Assembly: GCF_001425745.1 (NCBI RefSeq)
Contig: NZ_LMDF01000011.1
Span: 2,657 to 45,875, forward strand
Source: Caulobacter sp. Root343
Lineage (GTDB): Bacteria > Pseudomonadota > Alphaproteobacteria > Caulobacterales > Caulobacteraceae
Direction of reading: 5' to 3'
Length of the DNA: 43,219 nucleotides
A model generated the notes under the pieces. That model saw only the letters and a program-made list of their open reading frames with translations, had not been told where the DNA came from and did not search any database. Position numbers and translations under genes: made by a program. Shown one piece after another: positions 7,856 through 15,081 of this stretch. The first letter of the stretch is position 1. The number at the start of each line of letters is the position of its first letter.

Positions 7856-8335
7856 TTAGGCCCGCCGCATCGACATGTCAGGGGGATCGAGGATTTCGCC
7901 GCGCCGACGCATGAATGTCATCAGTCGAGCGGCCTCCTGCTCGGTCCGCCGAATGCCGCAGGCCTTCTCGAAACCTCGCAGTTCGCGCGTTCGTAGCCTG
8001 CGCGCCAGAGCCCTCGTGGCCCCTGGCAGGGCCACGAAATCCATGATCACCAGGTTCAGGCCCTCGTTCCACTCGCTCCGATGCAGCAGCCGCATCGGGT
8101 CGGTGAGCAGTTCGTGCAAGACCGTGTCGGTGACAAAGGCCCACAGCGCGTAGCCTTGGACCGCGCCGCGCTGATCGCGGAGCACTACAGCCTGATCGAC
8201 GTTCAGCGCAGGCAGCACTTGAGGCTCCAGGGCGCCGATCCGGAACGCCTTGCGCGGCGTGGCCAGGAGCACCTTCACGATCGCGCCCAATTGAACATCG
8301 ACGCGCGCCACGGCCAACTCAGCGGAATCCGACAT
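7856..8335 (-). CDS. HlyC-type (toxin-activating) acyltransferase homologue
   Basis: A 159-residue protein. Residues 15-110 follow the HlyC pattern: LGAIVKVLLATP, LPALNVDQAVVL, a YALWAFVTDT stretch matching the family's asWAxlse, SEWNEGLN, and MDFVALPG with D99, matching the catalytic aspartate block (wlvDxiAPfG). HlyC enzymes take an acyl group from acyl carrier protein and place it on a lysine of an RTX toxin; relatives in siderophore-microcin loci attach other groups. The catalytic histidine expected after the serine-proline of SPxH is not there: the sequence is TPRK, with K29. The ATG has AGGGG only two bases before it. It lies 60 bases after the glycosyltransferase in the same direction, so they are probably co-transcribed. 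The assignment rests on motif alignment by eye. Confidence 0.66.
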   Translation of the reverse strand: MSDSAELAVARVDVQLGAIVKVLLATPRKAFRIGALEPQVLPALNVDQAVVLRDQRGAVQGYALWAFVTDTVLHELLTDPMRLLHRSEWNEGLNLVIMDFVALPGATRALARRLRTRELRGFEKACGIRRTEQEAARLMTFMRRRGEILDPPDMSMRRA

Positions 8336-8395
8336 CGCCCCTCACGGACAGATTGTGGCGCGTGATCGCTGCGCATCTCAATGGCTTCGCCGCCG

Positions 8396-9262
8396 TCATG
8401 CCTTCCCCCGCCACGGTTCCGGGATGGCCATGTCCCGAGTCAGGTGCGCGCGGCGTAGATCGGCCAGCCGAGTGTCGACCACCTCGTTCCAGCCCGCGTC
8501 GTTCTCGTCGAAGAACTTCATCGCCTTGCACGCGCCCGCCACGGCTTCGTTGACCTCGGGCCGGCCGGTCTTCACCGCTCGAAAATAGCTGCGGCTCTGA
8601 AGACGATAGTGGTTGTTGACGAGCGAGAACCGCGTCAGGTCGCGTTCCCGCAGGTTCAAGAACAGCTCGTCTCCATGCCTGTCGCCAGACGACAGAACCT
8701 TGGGTCCGCGAGTGATGGGGTTGTGCTGGGAGATTTCCTGGATGCTCGCTGGTTTCGATATCGCCTTGAGAAAGGCTCGACTGACCCCGGCGCGCCCACG
8801 CCGCGTGAACCCGTCGACGACGCTCGGCGGCTGGTCCAGGTGGCCGTTGGAGCCAAAGCTCAACCACGGGCATAGAACCGCGTCGTAGGCCGAACAGCGC
8901 GCCAGGACATCGCCGATCGCACCTCCCGCCGGCGGATAGATGAATTCATCGAGGTCGAAGACCCCTATCCATCGCGTTTCGCGCGCCAGAAGGGGCAACA
9001 AGGCGGCATAGGCCCCGTTCTGCCGTCCCTCCTCGTCGCAATCGAACAGATCCACCAAGCCCGCGGTCTGGTACGGCGCCAGCACGCTCTCGAAGTGGTC
9101 GTCGCTGCGGTTGTTGATCAGATAGAAGTGCTCGACGCCAAACTGGACATAGTGGTCAAGCCATTCGGCCAGCACATGGGCCTCGTTCCGAAATATGGCC
9201 ATGACCGCGAGATCGTAATCTCCGCGCGCGCGCCGCGAGCCGCGTTGTCTGAGAAGCTCCAT
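8396..9262 (-). CDS. GT92-like (GT-A fold) glycosyltransferase
   Basis: A 288-residue protein with the features of the DUF23/GT92 and related bacterial GT-A families: an early AIFRNEAHVLAEWLDHY block, where the nucleotide-sugar-binding strand meets a RNE motif, then INNRSDD, the metal-binding FDLDEFIYP block, and a late NHYRLQSR histidine. No signal peptide or membrane helix is evident, so it is cytoplasmic. Enzymes of this type move hexoses such as galactose. It precedes the HlyC-type gene in an apparent two-gene unit. The acceptor could be a surface glycan, the NRPS product or a peptide; the sequence does not decide. Confidence 0.82.
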   Translation of the reverse strand: MELLRQRGSRRARGDYDLAVMAIFRNEAHVLAEWLDHYVQFGVEHFYLINNRSDDHFESVLAPYQTAGLVDLFDCDEEGRQNGAYAALLPLLARETRWIGVFDLDEFIYPPAGGAIGDVLARCSAYDAVLCPWLSFGSNGHLDQPPSVVDGFTRRGRAGVSRAFLKAISKPASIQEISQHNPITRGPKVLSSGDRHGDELFLNLRERDLTRFSLVNNHYRLQSRSYFRAVKTGRPEVNEAVAGACKAMKFFDENDAGWNEVVDTRLADLRRAHLTRDMAIPEPWRGKA

Positions 9263-9573
9263 GCCCGCCCGATATGCCCCCAGCCAGCTTGAGACCTCAG
9301 CGACACTCGCCGCCAGGCCCTGCCCGCCCGCTCAACTTCACCGACTCCGTTCACCCTCGTCAATATGAGGTTGCGCCAAGGGCTCGCCACGCATGGTCTC
9401 GTAGTCGCGCCGGCAGAGAACACCTATTCCGTGCGTAGAACGCGATCGCTAGCCTTAACGTGCGCGAACATGATTGACCTGCAACCTAAGATATTGCCGT
9501 ATGACTGAAACCGAGGCTTCGCGGGGCGATAGGCGTCCCCGAGTCGATCCCTTCTCGTCCGGATCAATTGAAC
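9263..9573. other. Intergenic stretch between divergent genes
   Basis: About 310 bases separate the divergent glycosyltransferase and nuclease genes. I see no convincing gene, RNA or strong hairpin here. It must hold both promoters, but no clear -35/-10 pair stands out. Confidence 0.5.
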
Positions 9574-10461
9574 ATGCGCCGCGCCCTAGCCTTCGCCTTC
9601 CTCTTCTCCGCCGCCGTCGCCGCGCCCGACTTGGCTTGCGCCTGGGGACGGACCGGGCACGCCGCGGTCGCGCAGATTGCTTTGACCTATCTAAATCCCA
9701 AGGCCGCGGCCGCCGTCGATGCGCTGCTGGCCGTCGACGATGATGACCTGACGGCCAAGGATTTCATCGCGCGCGCCTCATGGGCCGACGCCTTGGTGAG
9801 CGCCCGCCCCGAGACCGCGCAGTGGCATTTCGTCGACATCCAGCTGGATGATCCGGATGTGGACGCGGCATGCGGCGGCCAGATGCCGGTCGCGGACGCG
9901 CCTAAACAGAATTGCCTGGTGCGCCGCCTGGAAACGTTCGAGCGCGAACTGGCCGACCCCGGCACGACCCCAGCCGCGCGCTTGGTCGCGTTCAAGTTCG
10001 TGTTGCACCTGATCGGAGACCTGCATCAGCCGCTGCACACAGCCGACAACCAGGATCTCAGCGGGAGCTGCGTGCGCGTGGCCTATGGGCGCGCCGGGAC
10101 TGTCGACCTGCTGAAGTACTGGGACACCATCGCGGTCGAGACGATCGAACCGGACGCCGCGAAATTGGCGAGCCGCCTGTCCGCCGAGATCACGCCAGCC
10201 GACCGCGCGGCCTGGGAGTCGGGTCATCTCGAGGAGTGGGCGCTGGAAAGCTTCGACGTCGCCAGGACGACCGCCTACGCGATCGGTTCCGAGCAAGCTT
10301 GTGCTTCCGACTCCGCCCCGGTGTTCTTGCCAAAAGGCTATGACGCGGCGGCCCGAGCGGCGACCGCGCTTCAATTGAAGCGGGCTGGCGTGCGCCTGGC
10401 GTTCACATTGAACCGCATCCTGGGCTCGACGGCGCCTTCGGCGACCAAGGACATCTTGTGA
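9574..10461 (+). CDS. Secreted S1/P1-type nuclease, one zinc ligand replaced
   Basis: A 295-residue protein with a signal peptide that should be cut before W24 (ACA then WGRTGH), so the tryptophan becomes the N-terminal zinc ligand as in P1 nuclease. Other zinc ligands are present: H29, D72 in SWADAL, H85 in WHFVDI, then H145, D149 and H155 in HLIGDLHQPLH, and D184 in KYWD. The usual NLHxxWD histidine is a leucine (L180 in DLLKYWD), so one metal site lacks a ligand. P1-type enzymes cut single-stranded DNA or RNA and remove 3' phosphates, in the periplasm or outside the cell. ATG 9574 is chosen over TTG 9568 because it opens the signal peptide directly. Its link to the peptide locus is only positional. 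Confidence 0.88.
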   Translation: MRRALAFAFLFSAAVAAPDLACAWGRTGHAAVAQIALTYLNPKAAAAVDALLAVDDDDLTAKDFIARASWADALVSARPETAQWHFVDIQLDDPDVDAACGGQMPVADAPKQNCLVRRLETFERELADPGTTPAARLVAFKFVLHLIGDLHQPLHTADNQDLSGSCVRVAYGRAGTVDLLKYWDTIAVETIEPDAAKLASRLSAEITPADRAAWESGHLEEWALESFDVARTTAYAIGSEQACASDSAPVFLPKGYDAAARAATALQLKRAGVRLAFTLNRILGSTAPSATKDIL

Positions 10462-10942
10462 GCTTGGCGACGGTGGATCTCGTTCGTTCCTATTGAGAGC
10501 GCTGATCCGGCTGTCGATAGCGAGGCGCCTGTCGATCCGACGCGATGGGCGCTATGGGCGCCCCCGTTCGCGCTTTCCCCAGCCTCGGCGCCGACGCAAC
10601 GGCGCGCCCAACCATCATGTCCGAGCTATTTATCCGGCGGATAACGTGCGACGCCGGGCTGAACACAAGGAACAAACCGTCCAGGGTAATGGGCTTAAAT
10701 TCCGAAAGATCGCCGGGACGAGCGATGGGTACGCTCTAAACGATTAGATCATAACCCATCCCAGCGATGGCGACATCATCATGGCCATGTCAATACTGGC
10801 CAGCACCAAAAACGCCGCCGATACAATAATTATCTTGAACAACGCTCAAGAATAAGCGCAGCAAGTTATTCTTAATTATCCTCACCTCCGCTCGAAATTC
10901 GATTTCAATACTGAATTTTGAATGGCGATGGCGTGTATAGTA
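10462..10942. other. Intergenic stretch, AT content rising
   Basis: Between the nuclease and the first precursor gene. The left half is GC-rich and shows no believable gene. The right half is clearly AT-richer. A small hairpin, TCTTGA/TCAAGA at 10833-10851, lies downstream of the precursor gene on its strand and may end its transcript, though the stem is weak. A GGAGGTGAGG on the minus strand near 10880 has no good start codon behind it. Confidence 0.4.
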
Positions 10943-11116
10943 TCAGGTGAATGAACACCCCTGATCTGCGATGCAGTCAATTTGACATGCATCCTCTGTC
11001 GCCGGGTGGAGTATGATGCACCCGAGCTGACAAGCTATGATCTGCATAGCTTCCCAGGCGTTGCAGTCTCCGGCGCCTGTAACGCCAGCCAATTCAGCAT
11101 CGCTAAGCTCTCTCAT
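10943..11116 (-). CDS. Cysteine-rich precursor peptide 1 with double-glycine-type leader
   Basis: A 57-residue product. The first 15 residues, MRELSDAELAGVTGA, match the leader consensus cut by C39 peptidases: L at -12, S at -11, E at -8, L at -7, V at -4, G at -2 and A at -1. The 42-residue core starts GDCNAW and has six cysteines spaced C-x10-C-x3-C-x10-C-x3-C-x5-C. It contains no lysine and is acidic. GGGG lies seven bases before the ATG. A second copy lies 570 bases upstream on the same strand and shares the leader, the cysteine order, a WE pair and an LHPA motif. The C39 exporter encoded nearby is the natural processing enzyme. The likely role is a bacteriocin-like or other secreted disulfide-rich peptide; I recognise no known family for the core. 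Confidence 0.87.
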   Translation of the reverse strand: MRELSDAELAGVTGAGDCNAWEAMQIIACQLGCIILHPATEDACQIDCIADQGCSFT

Positions 11117-11150
11117 GATTTAACCCCAAGTTGCGCTTTCTAACCCAGCC

Positions 11151-11179
11151 ACCTCAGCAACTCCCCTTAATGTTGTCAA
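11151..11179 (-). promoter_or_regulatory. Probable promoter of precursor 1
   Basis: On the minus strand TTGACA (11174-11179) is followed after 15 bases by GCTGAGGT, loosely like the Caulobacter housekeeping -10 element. The same block, including TTGACAAC, recurs at the same distance before precursor 2, which supports function. The predicted 5' leader is short, about 25-30 bases. Confidence 0.45.
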
Positions 11180-11656
11180 CAACATATCGATCAACCTCAG
11201 GGACTCGCTCAATTGCCATGGCGCCGAGCGTCCAATGCGCTGGGAGCGTTCCAGCGACAGCGAGATAACATAGCAACAATAGAGATCTGGAGTATTTGAG
11301 CTTAATCTGACGGGCTCGGGGTATACACAACACCCCAAACAATTTAGCCAACACGTCCAATTTTTTGCCTGACGAAAATACGCCAGCGCAGAGATAACCA
11401 CATTGATCAGGTTAGCGTTACCTGACGCTTTCCAAGGCGATCGCCAAGGAAACTATTCCCATGCTCTGGCGTGAAACAAGCCCGGCAACGGCAGCACCTT
11501 AATCGTAATGAATTTCCGAATATGTATTTTTGGATAATAGGCTGGAAATCGAAGGCGCGTGACCACTAAGCGGCCCGCGACTTACAGCATCGCAAGGCAG
11601 ATACGTATTTTGAGTATCGCCCAGCGCCTTCACTTCCTATGCATAGTTACGAACGC

Positions 11657-11676
11657 TTAGCGCTAATAAACGCTAA
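11657..11676. repeat. Small inverted repeat downstream of precursor 2
   Basis: TTAGCG and CGCTAA flank eight bases, and TTAGCGCTAA inside it is a perfect palindrome. It lies 12 bases past the stop of precursor 2 on the minus strand. It may slow or end transcription, but no T run follows. Confidence 0.35.
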
Positions 11677-11688
11677 CCGCCCTTTATC

Positions 11689-11865
11689 TTACCAGTCGCA
11701 GTCGGCGTTCTCATGGCAGTCGTCTCTGCACTCTTCGAGGAACCCCGGCGCAGGGTGGAGAACCTCGCACTTGACCTCACAGGCGCCGATCAGAAAGTAT
11801 TCCCAATTGGTGCACGCGCCGGCGCCCGACACGCCAGCCAACTCAGCATCGCTAATTTCTCGCAT
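11689..11865 (-). CDS. Cysteine-rich precursor peptide 2 with double-glycine-type leader
   Basis: A 58-residue product from ATG 11865; the frame is open further upstream, but GGGGG nine bases before this ATG and the match to precursor 1 fix the start. Leader MREISDAELAGVSGA has the same C39-site residues (I/L-12, S-11, E-8, L-7, V-4, G-2, A-1). The 43-residue core starts GACTNW and has cysteines spaced C-x10-C-x3-C-x12-C-x3-C-x5-C, identical to precursor 1 except for two extra residues in the central loop. It is strongly acidic, with one lysine between the second and third cysteines, and keeps the WE and LHPA motifs. The paired CX3C motifs suggest two helices joined by disulfides. Function is unknown; a secreted antibacterial or signalling peptide is the best guess. 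Confidence 0.9.
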   Translation of the reverse strand: MREISDAELAGVSGAGACTNWEYFLIGACEVKCEVLHPAPGFLEECRDDCHENADCDW

Positions 11866-11900
11866 GATTTTTAACCCCCGGTTGCGTTTCCAACCTGGAC

Positions 11901-11929
11901 ACTTCACCGACTCGCCGCAACGTTGTCAA
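11901..11929 (-). promoter_or_regulatory. Probable promoter of precursor 2
   Basis: On the minus strand TTGACA (11924-11929) is followed after 15 bases by GGTGAAGT, aligning with the promoter block of precursor 1. The whole 65-base region from TTGACAAC to the start codon is alike in the two copies, so the genes were duplicated together with their control region. Confidence 0.45.
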
Positions 11930-12128
11930 GAACCGGCCATTCAACGTAAAAGCATCCCGCCGTCCGATGCGCGGCGCCTACACCTCACACTTCGATGTGT
12001 TTAGCGTCGAGCGAGCCGGCAAGGCCGCCAATGCGGTACTGGCGGAAAAGCGAAAACGATGTTGAAGCATTCGACATCACCATCATAGATAGATAAACAT
12101 ACTTCTATTTATACTTCTAAGGCATATC

Positions 12129-12692
12129 ATGAGTAGTCTTTTCAGACCTGAATCCATGGAATCTAGACGCCGAAAATTTTACGGCAGCGTCCGACTATGG
12201 CAGTCAAATACCTACAGGATCTATCTCTGCGCCGCGATCGGCGCGATCCCGGTCCTGCTGGCCTTAGCGTGGGCAACGCCCTACACCGAAAAAATTCCGC
12301 TCGACGAAGTGGCGCTGATTCCAGGCTCGCCCCCAGTCGCCAAGTCCGGCGGCGCCGGTCCGACTGAGGCGGCATGGCTGGTTCAGGCAAGGACCGCGTT
12401 CCCAGCCGCGCTGTCGGCGCAAAGCCAGATCCGCCTCCGTGTTAGAGGCGCCCAGTTCGCCGCCGAGCATTCCATCGCCACCACCGTGGTCGCGAGTGAC
12501 GCCGCGCCCGCCGGATCGCCGGCCGGCCAGGGCGATACGCTGCGGGTCGCCTTGGCCCCCCGCCCCGATCAGGATCAGGAGGTCATGGAGGCGTTGCGCC
12601 ATGGACGGAGGCTCGACGCGGCCATCGTCCTGCCGCCTTCCAACATCCTGCGCCTGCTTCTGGACTCCCGCATGAAACCCGCTCGACGATAG
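12129..12692 (+). CDS. Shortened CvaA/HlyD-like adaptor
   Basis: A 187-residue protein; ATG 12129 has AAGG seven bases before it. The N-terminus FRPESMESRRRKFYG, then a single membrane helix near residues 32-50 and PYTEKIPLDEVALIPG, match the start of CvaA-type membrane fusion proteins that partner C39 exporters. Residues from about 85 to the end (AQSQIRLRVRG, LRVALAPRP, RRLDAAIVLPPSNILRLLL) resemble their C-terminal beta-barrel and tail. The lipoyl half-motifs and the long coiled-coil hairpin that reaches TolC are absent; full members have about 400 residues. The frame is clean, so this is a compact form rather than a frameshift. It is convergent with the C39 exporter, 12 bases apart. It probably supports that exporter at the inner membrane without bridging to the outer membrane. 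Confidence 0.68.
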   Translation: MSSLFRPESMESRRRKFYGSVRLWQSNTYRIYLCAAIGAIPVLLALAWATPYTEKIPLDEVALIPGSPPVAKSGGAGPTEAAWLVQARTAFPAALSAQSQIRLRVRGAQFAAEHSIATTVVASDAAPAGSPAGQGDTLRVALAPRPDQDQEVMEALRHGRRLDAAIVLPPSNILRLLLDSRMKPARR

Positions 12693-12704
12693 GACCAGGG
12701 CGCC

Positions 12705-14855
12705 TCAAGCGACACTTATGGTCGCCCCCGCCTCCTGGGTGGCGCCATCTTCCATTCGGATCAGGCGGTCCGCTCCCTCGGCCGCGCGCTCGCGGTGAGA
12801 GACGTGGATGCGCGTGATCCGCAAGTTCTTCAGCCCGCGCGCCAAGGCCGCTTCCGTGGCCGGATCAAGATTGGAAGTGCCCTCGTCCAGGAAGAGGATC
12901 TTCGGCGACCGGTAGAGCGCTCGAGCGATCAGCACACGCTGGATCTGCCCCGCGGACAAAGCCGCGCCCATGTCCCCCACCATGGTTTCGAGCTGCATCG
13001 GCATCGCCATGGCCTCTTCGTAGAAGCAAGCCGTCTTCAGAGCATCCTTCACCTTGTCCAGGACGATCTCGGAATCGAAGAAGGCGACGTTTTCGGCGAT
13101 CGAGCCTTGGAAAAGTCGGTCGTCCTGAAGGACGACGCCGATCTGTTCGCGATAGTTGCGAAGCCCGAAGCCGGCCGCCGGGAGCCCGTCAATCTGAAAC
13201 TGCCCCTCGGTCAGCGGGACCAATCCGGCGAGCGCCTTCAGAAGCGTGGTCTTGCCGCCTCCGGTGCGCCCGAGGATGGCGATGAATTCCCCGGGTTCGA
13301 TATCCAGGGTCACGTTGTTGAACACGTACGGATCGTGAGACGAGAACCGGAAGGACGCATTCCGAAGTGTAACGCGCCCCATCAGCGGCCGTCCGCCTTC
13401 AGGCGAGTTCGCGATGGCGGCCGGATCCTCGTCTTCATGCACGATATCGGCCAGGCGCTCCAAGTGAAGGCCAAGGGTCTTCCACTCGAAGTGGACCGAA
13501 GCCAGACTGGAGACCGCCCCCGTGAATTGCATGGCGAAACTTTGAAACGCCAGGAGCATGCCGAGGGTGAGACGGCCTTGCGCGACGGCGTGCGCGCCAA
13601 CCGACCAAACCAGCACGACTTGAAGGCCGTTGATCAACCTGAGGCCCGACCCGCCGAGCATGCTCATCCTGGCCACGGCCACGTTGGAATTCAGCCCGTG
13701 AATCTGCTGGTTCTGCCAGACGGCGACGCGTTCCTGCTCCCTATTGTACTGCTTGAAGGTGCGGGCGCCGCGGATCGTCTCCATCAACACCGTATGGGCT
13801 CGAGCGCCGTACGTGATGCTGTCATCCATGCGCTGGCGGAGCGCCGGAAAATAGGCCGAACGCAGCCCGAAAGCGGCGGCGAACAGCAACAGGACCAAGC
13901 CCGCGAGCGGCGCCGAATAGAGGAACATGAACACAAGGGACGCCAGTCCCATGGTGCTGCTCATCAGCAAGGTCGACGGCGAGTTCGTGATGAAGCGTTG
14001 AACGACGTCGAGCGATGAGAACCTCGCCAGTATGTCCCCCATATGCCGCTTCTCGAACCACGCCAGGGGTAGATTAAGCGCATGCCTCAAAAGGCCGGTC
14101 TTCATTTGGAGCGACAATTGCGTGCCCAAATGCAGGCCGATCATGCCTTGCAGGAATGAAACGCCGACCTGGATCAGCAAGACCGCGACCGCGCCTATCG
14201 AGAGCACGGTGATCAGATCGGCCTCTCCACGCATGATGGCCCGATCGGTCACGACCTGGGTGATGATCGGGCTGATCATGGCCAGCGCCTGGGTGAGGAC
14301 CGCCAGCAAGCAGAGCTGCAGGAGGTAGCTCCGCAGGCCCACTACCGAGCCCCAAAGATCGCTCATGCGGACCCGGCGTATCTGGGCCGCTCCGCGAAGC
14401 GCCGCCGTACGCGTCAGCTCCATCGCGACGCCAGTGAACGACTCGCTTACCCGCGCATGCGAAAGCCGTCGCCGACCAGACGCGGGATCATAGATTTCCA
14501 CGTAGCTTGCCGCGACGCGGGTCAACACCACGTAGTGGTTGAATTCCCAATGCAAAATGCACGGCGTGGCCAGCTTGGAAAGCTCATCGAGACTGAGCTG
14601 CAGGGGCCTGGCCGTGAAGCCCAGCTTCTCCGATATGCGCATCAAGCCCCCGAGGCTGGCGCCCCGCGTTGAGATGCTGGAACCGCGTCTCAGCTCCGAC
14701 ATGGAATAGTTCACGCCGTGGTAGGCGGCGATCATGCAGAGACAGGCCAGACCACATTCGGCGGCTTCGCTTTGGTTGACGAGCCGCAACCGCTTTGACG
14801 AGAACAGGCGCTCCCACAAGTTCTCCTGCTCGTCCCTCACATCGGCTCCGGGCAA
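12705..14855 (-). CDS. C39-peptidase-containing ABC exporter of double-glycine peptides
   Basis: A 716-residue protein that should cut leaders after the Gly-Gly or Gly-Ala site and export the core with ATP. The N-terminal C39 domain has the oxyanion Q28, catalytic C34 (EAAECGLAC), H107 (EFNHYVVL) and D123 (IYDPASG). A six-helix membrane domain spans about residues 160-430. The ATPase domain has GRTGGGKT, an LSAGQIQRV signature, LFLDEGTSNLD and a VSHRER switch histidine. The start is TTG 14855, with GGGGGG six bases before; a GTG five codons later has no such site. The catalytic set is complete. With two Gly-Ala leader peptides 0.8-1.8 kb past its 3' end, it is almost certainly their maturation and export enzyme. 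The neighbouring short CvaA-like protein is its likely partner. Confidence 0.96.
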   Translation of the reverse strand: MPGADVRDEQENLWERLFSSKRLRLVNQSEAAECGLACLCMIAAYHGVNYSMSELRRGSSISTRGASLGGLMRISEKLGFTARPLQLSLDELSKLATPCILHWEFNHYVVLTRVAASYVEIYDPASGRRRLSHARVSESFTGVAMELTRTAALRGAAQIRRVRMSDLWGSVVGLRSYLLQLCLLAVLTQALAMISPIITQVVTDRAIMRGEADLITVLSIGAVAVLLIQVGVSFLQGMIGLHLGTQLSLQMKTGLLRHALNLPLAWFEKRHMGDILARFSSLDVVQRFITNSPSTLLMSSTMGLASLVFMFLYSAPLAGLVLLLFAAAFGLRSAYFPALRQRMDDSITYGARAHTVLMETIRGARTFKQYNREQERVAVWQNQQIHGLNSNVAVARMSMLGGSGLRLINGLQVVLVWSVGAHAVAQGRLTLGMLLAFQSFAMQFTGAVSSLASVHFEWKTLGLHLERLADIVHEDEDPAAIANSPEGGRPLMGRVTLRNASFRFSSHDPYVFNNVTLDIEPGEFIAILGRTGGGKTTLLKALAGLVPLTEGQFQIDGLPAAGFGLRNYREQIGVVLQDDRLFQGSIAENVAFFDSEIVLDKVKDALKTACFYEEAMAMPMQLETMVGDMGAALSAGQIQRVLIARALYRSPKILFLDEGTSNLDPATEAALARGLKNLRITRIHVSHRERAAEGADRLIRMEDGATQEAGATISVA

Positions 14856-15081
14856 CGCAATCCCCCCAAGAAATCTTTACATGTGACGCCCGCCATCTTG
14901 GCGCGTGCAGGTCCCCATGCTCAACGCTAGAGACGCATCGGACAGGCGCTGTCAAGCTAAGGTGAGCCTGCCTGATCGAGCGCCGGAGGCTGCCCCCATC
15001 GGCCCATTCCGCTCGTGACAAGGACAACAACTCGGCATACCCCTACACGCACGGGTGGCACGGGGAAGCGTTGCGCGCAAA
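14856..15081. other. Divergent promoter region of exporter and macA genes
   Basis: About 225 bases between the start codons of the C39 exporter and the MacA-like gene. Promoters for both must lie here. No gene or strong stem-loop is seen. Confidence 0.45.

Larger units (their letters stand above)
11117..11688. other. Spacer between the two precursor genes
   Basis: About 570 bases, AT-rich for this genome. It holds the probable promoter of precursor 1 at its left end and small hairpins (TCAGGT/ACCTGA at 11407-11425; TTAGCG/CGCTAA at 11657-11676). A minus-strand frame of 68 codons at 11154-11360 has a short hydrophobic stretch, but its TTG start lacks a ribosome site. I do not call it a gene, although an immunity protein would be expected somewhere near. 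Confidence 0.45.

Noticed and set aside
10493..10747. Plus-strand 84-codon frame after the nuclease gene
   Set aside because: TTG-type start, arginine-rich and without motifs; typical of a chance frame in GC-rich DNA.
10790..10885. Minus-strand 31-codon frame behind GGAGGTGAGG
   Set aside because: The only start (GTG) lies inside the putative ribosome site; no leader motif or similarity to the two precursors.
11154..11360. Minus-strand frame of 68 codons with a short hydrophobic stretch, upstream of precursor 1, and an overlapping frame at 11120-11401
   Set aside because: TTG start without ribosome site, unusual composition and no family. Kept in mind as a possible immunity gene but not supported.
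7856..11865. Reading the locus as a siderophore-microcin system like MccE492
   Set aside because: The core peptides do not have the serine-rich tail needed for siderophore attachment, and no catecholate or salmochelin genes are seen. Only the HlyC-type and C39 genes are shared.
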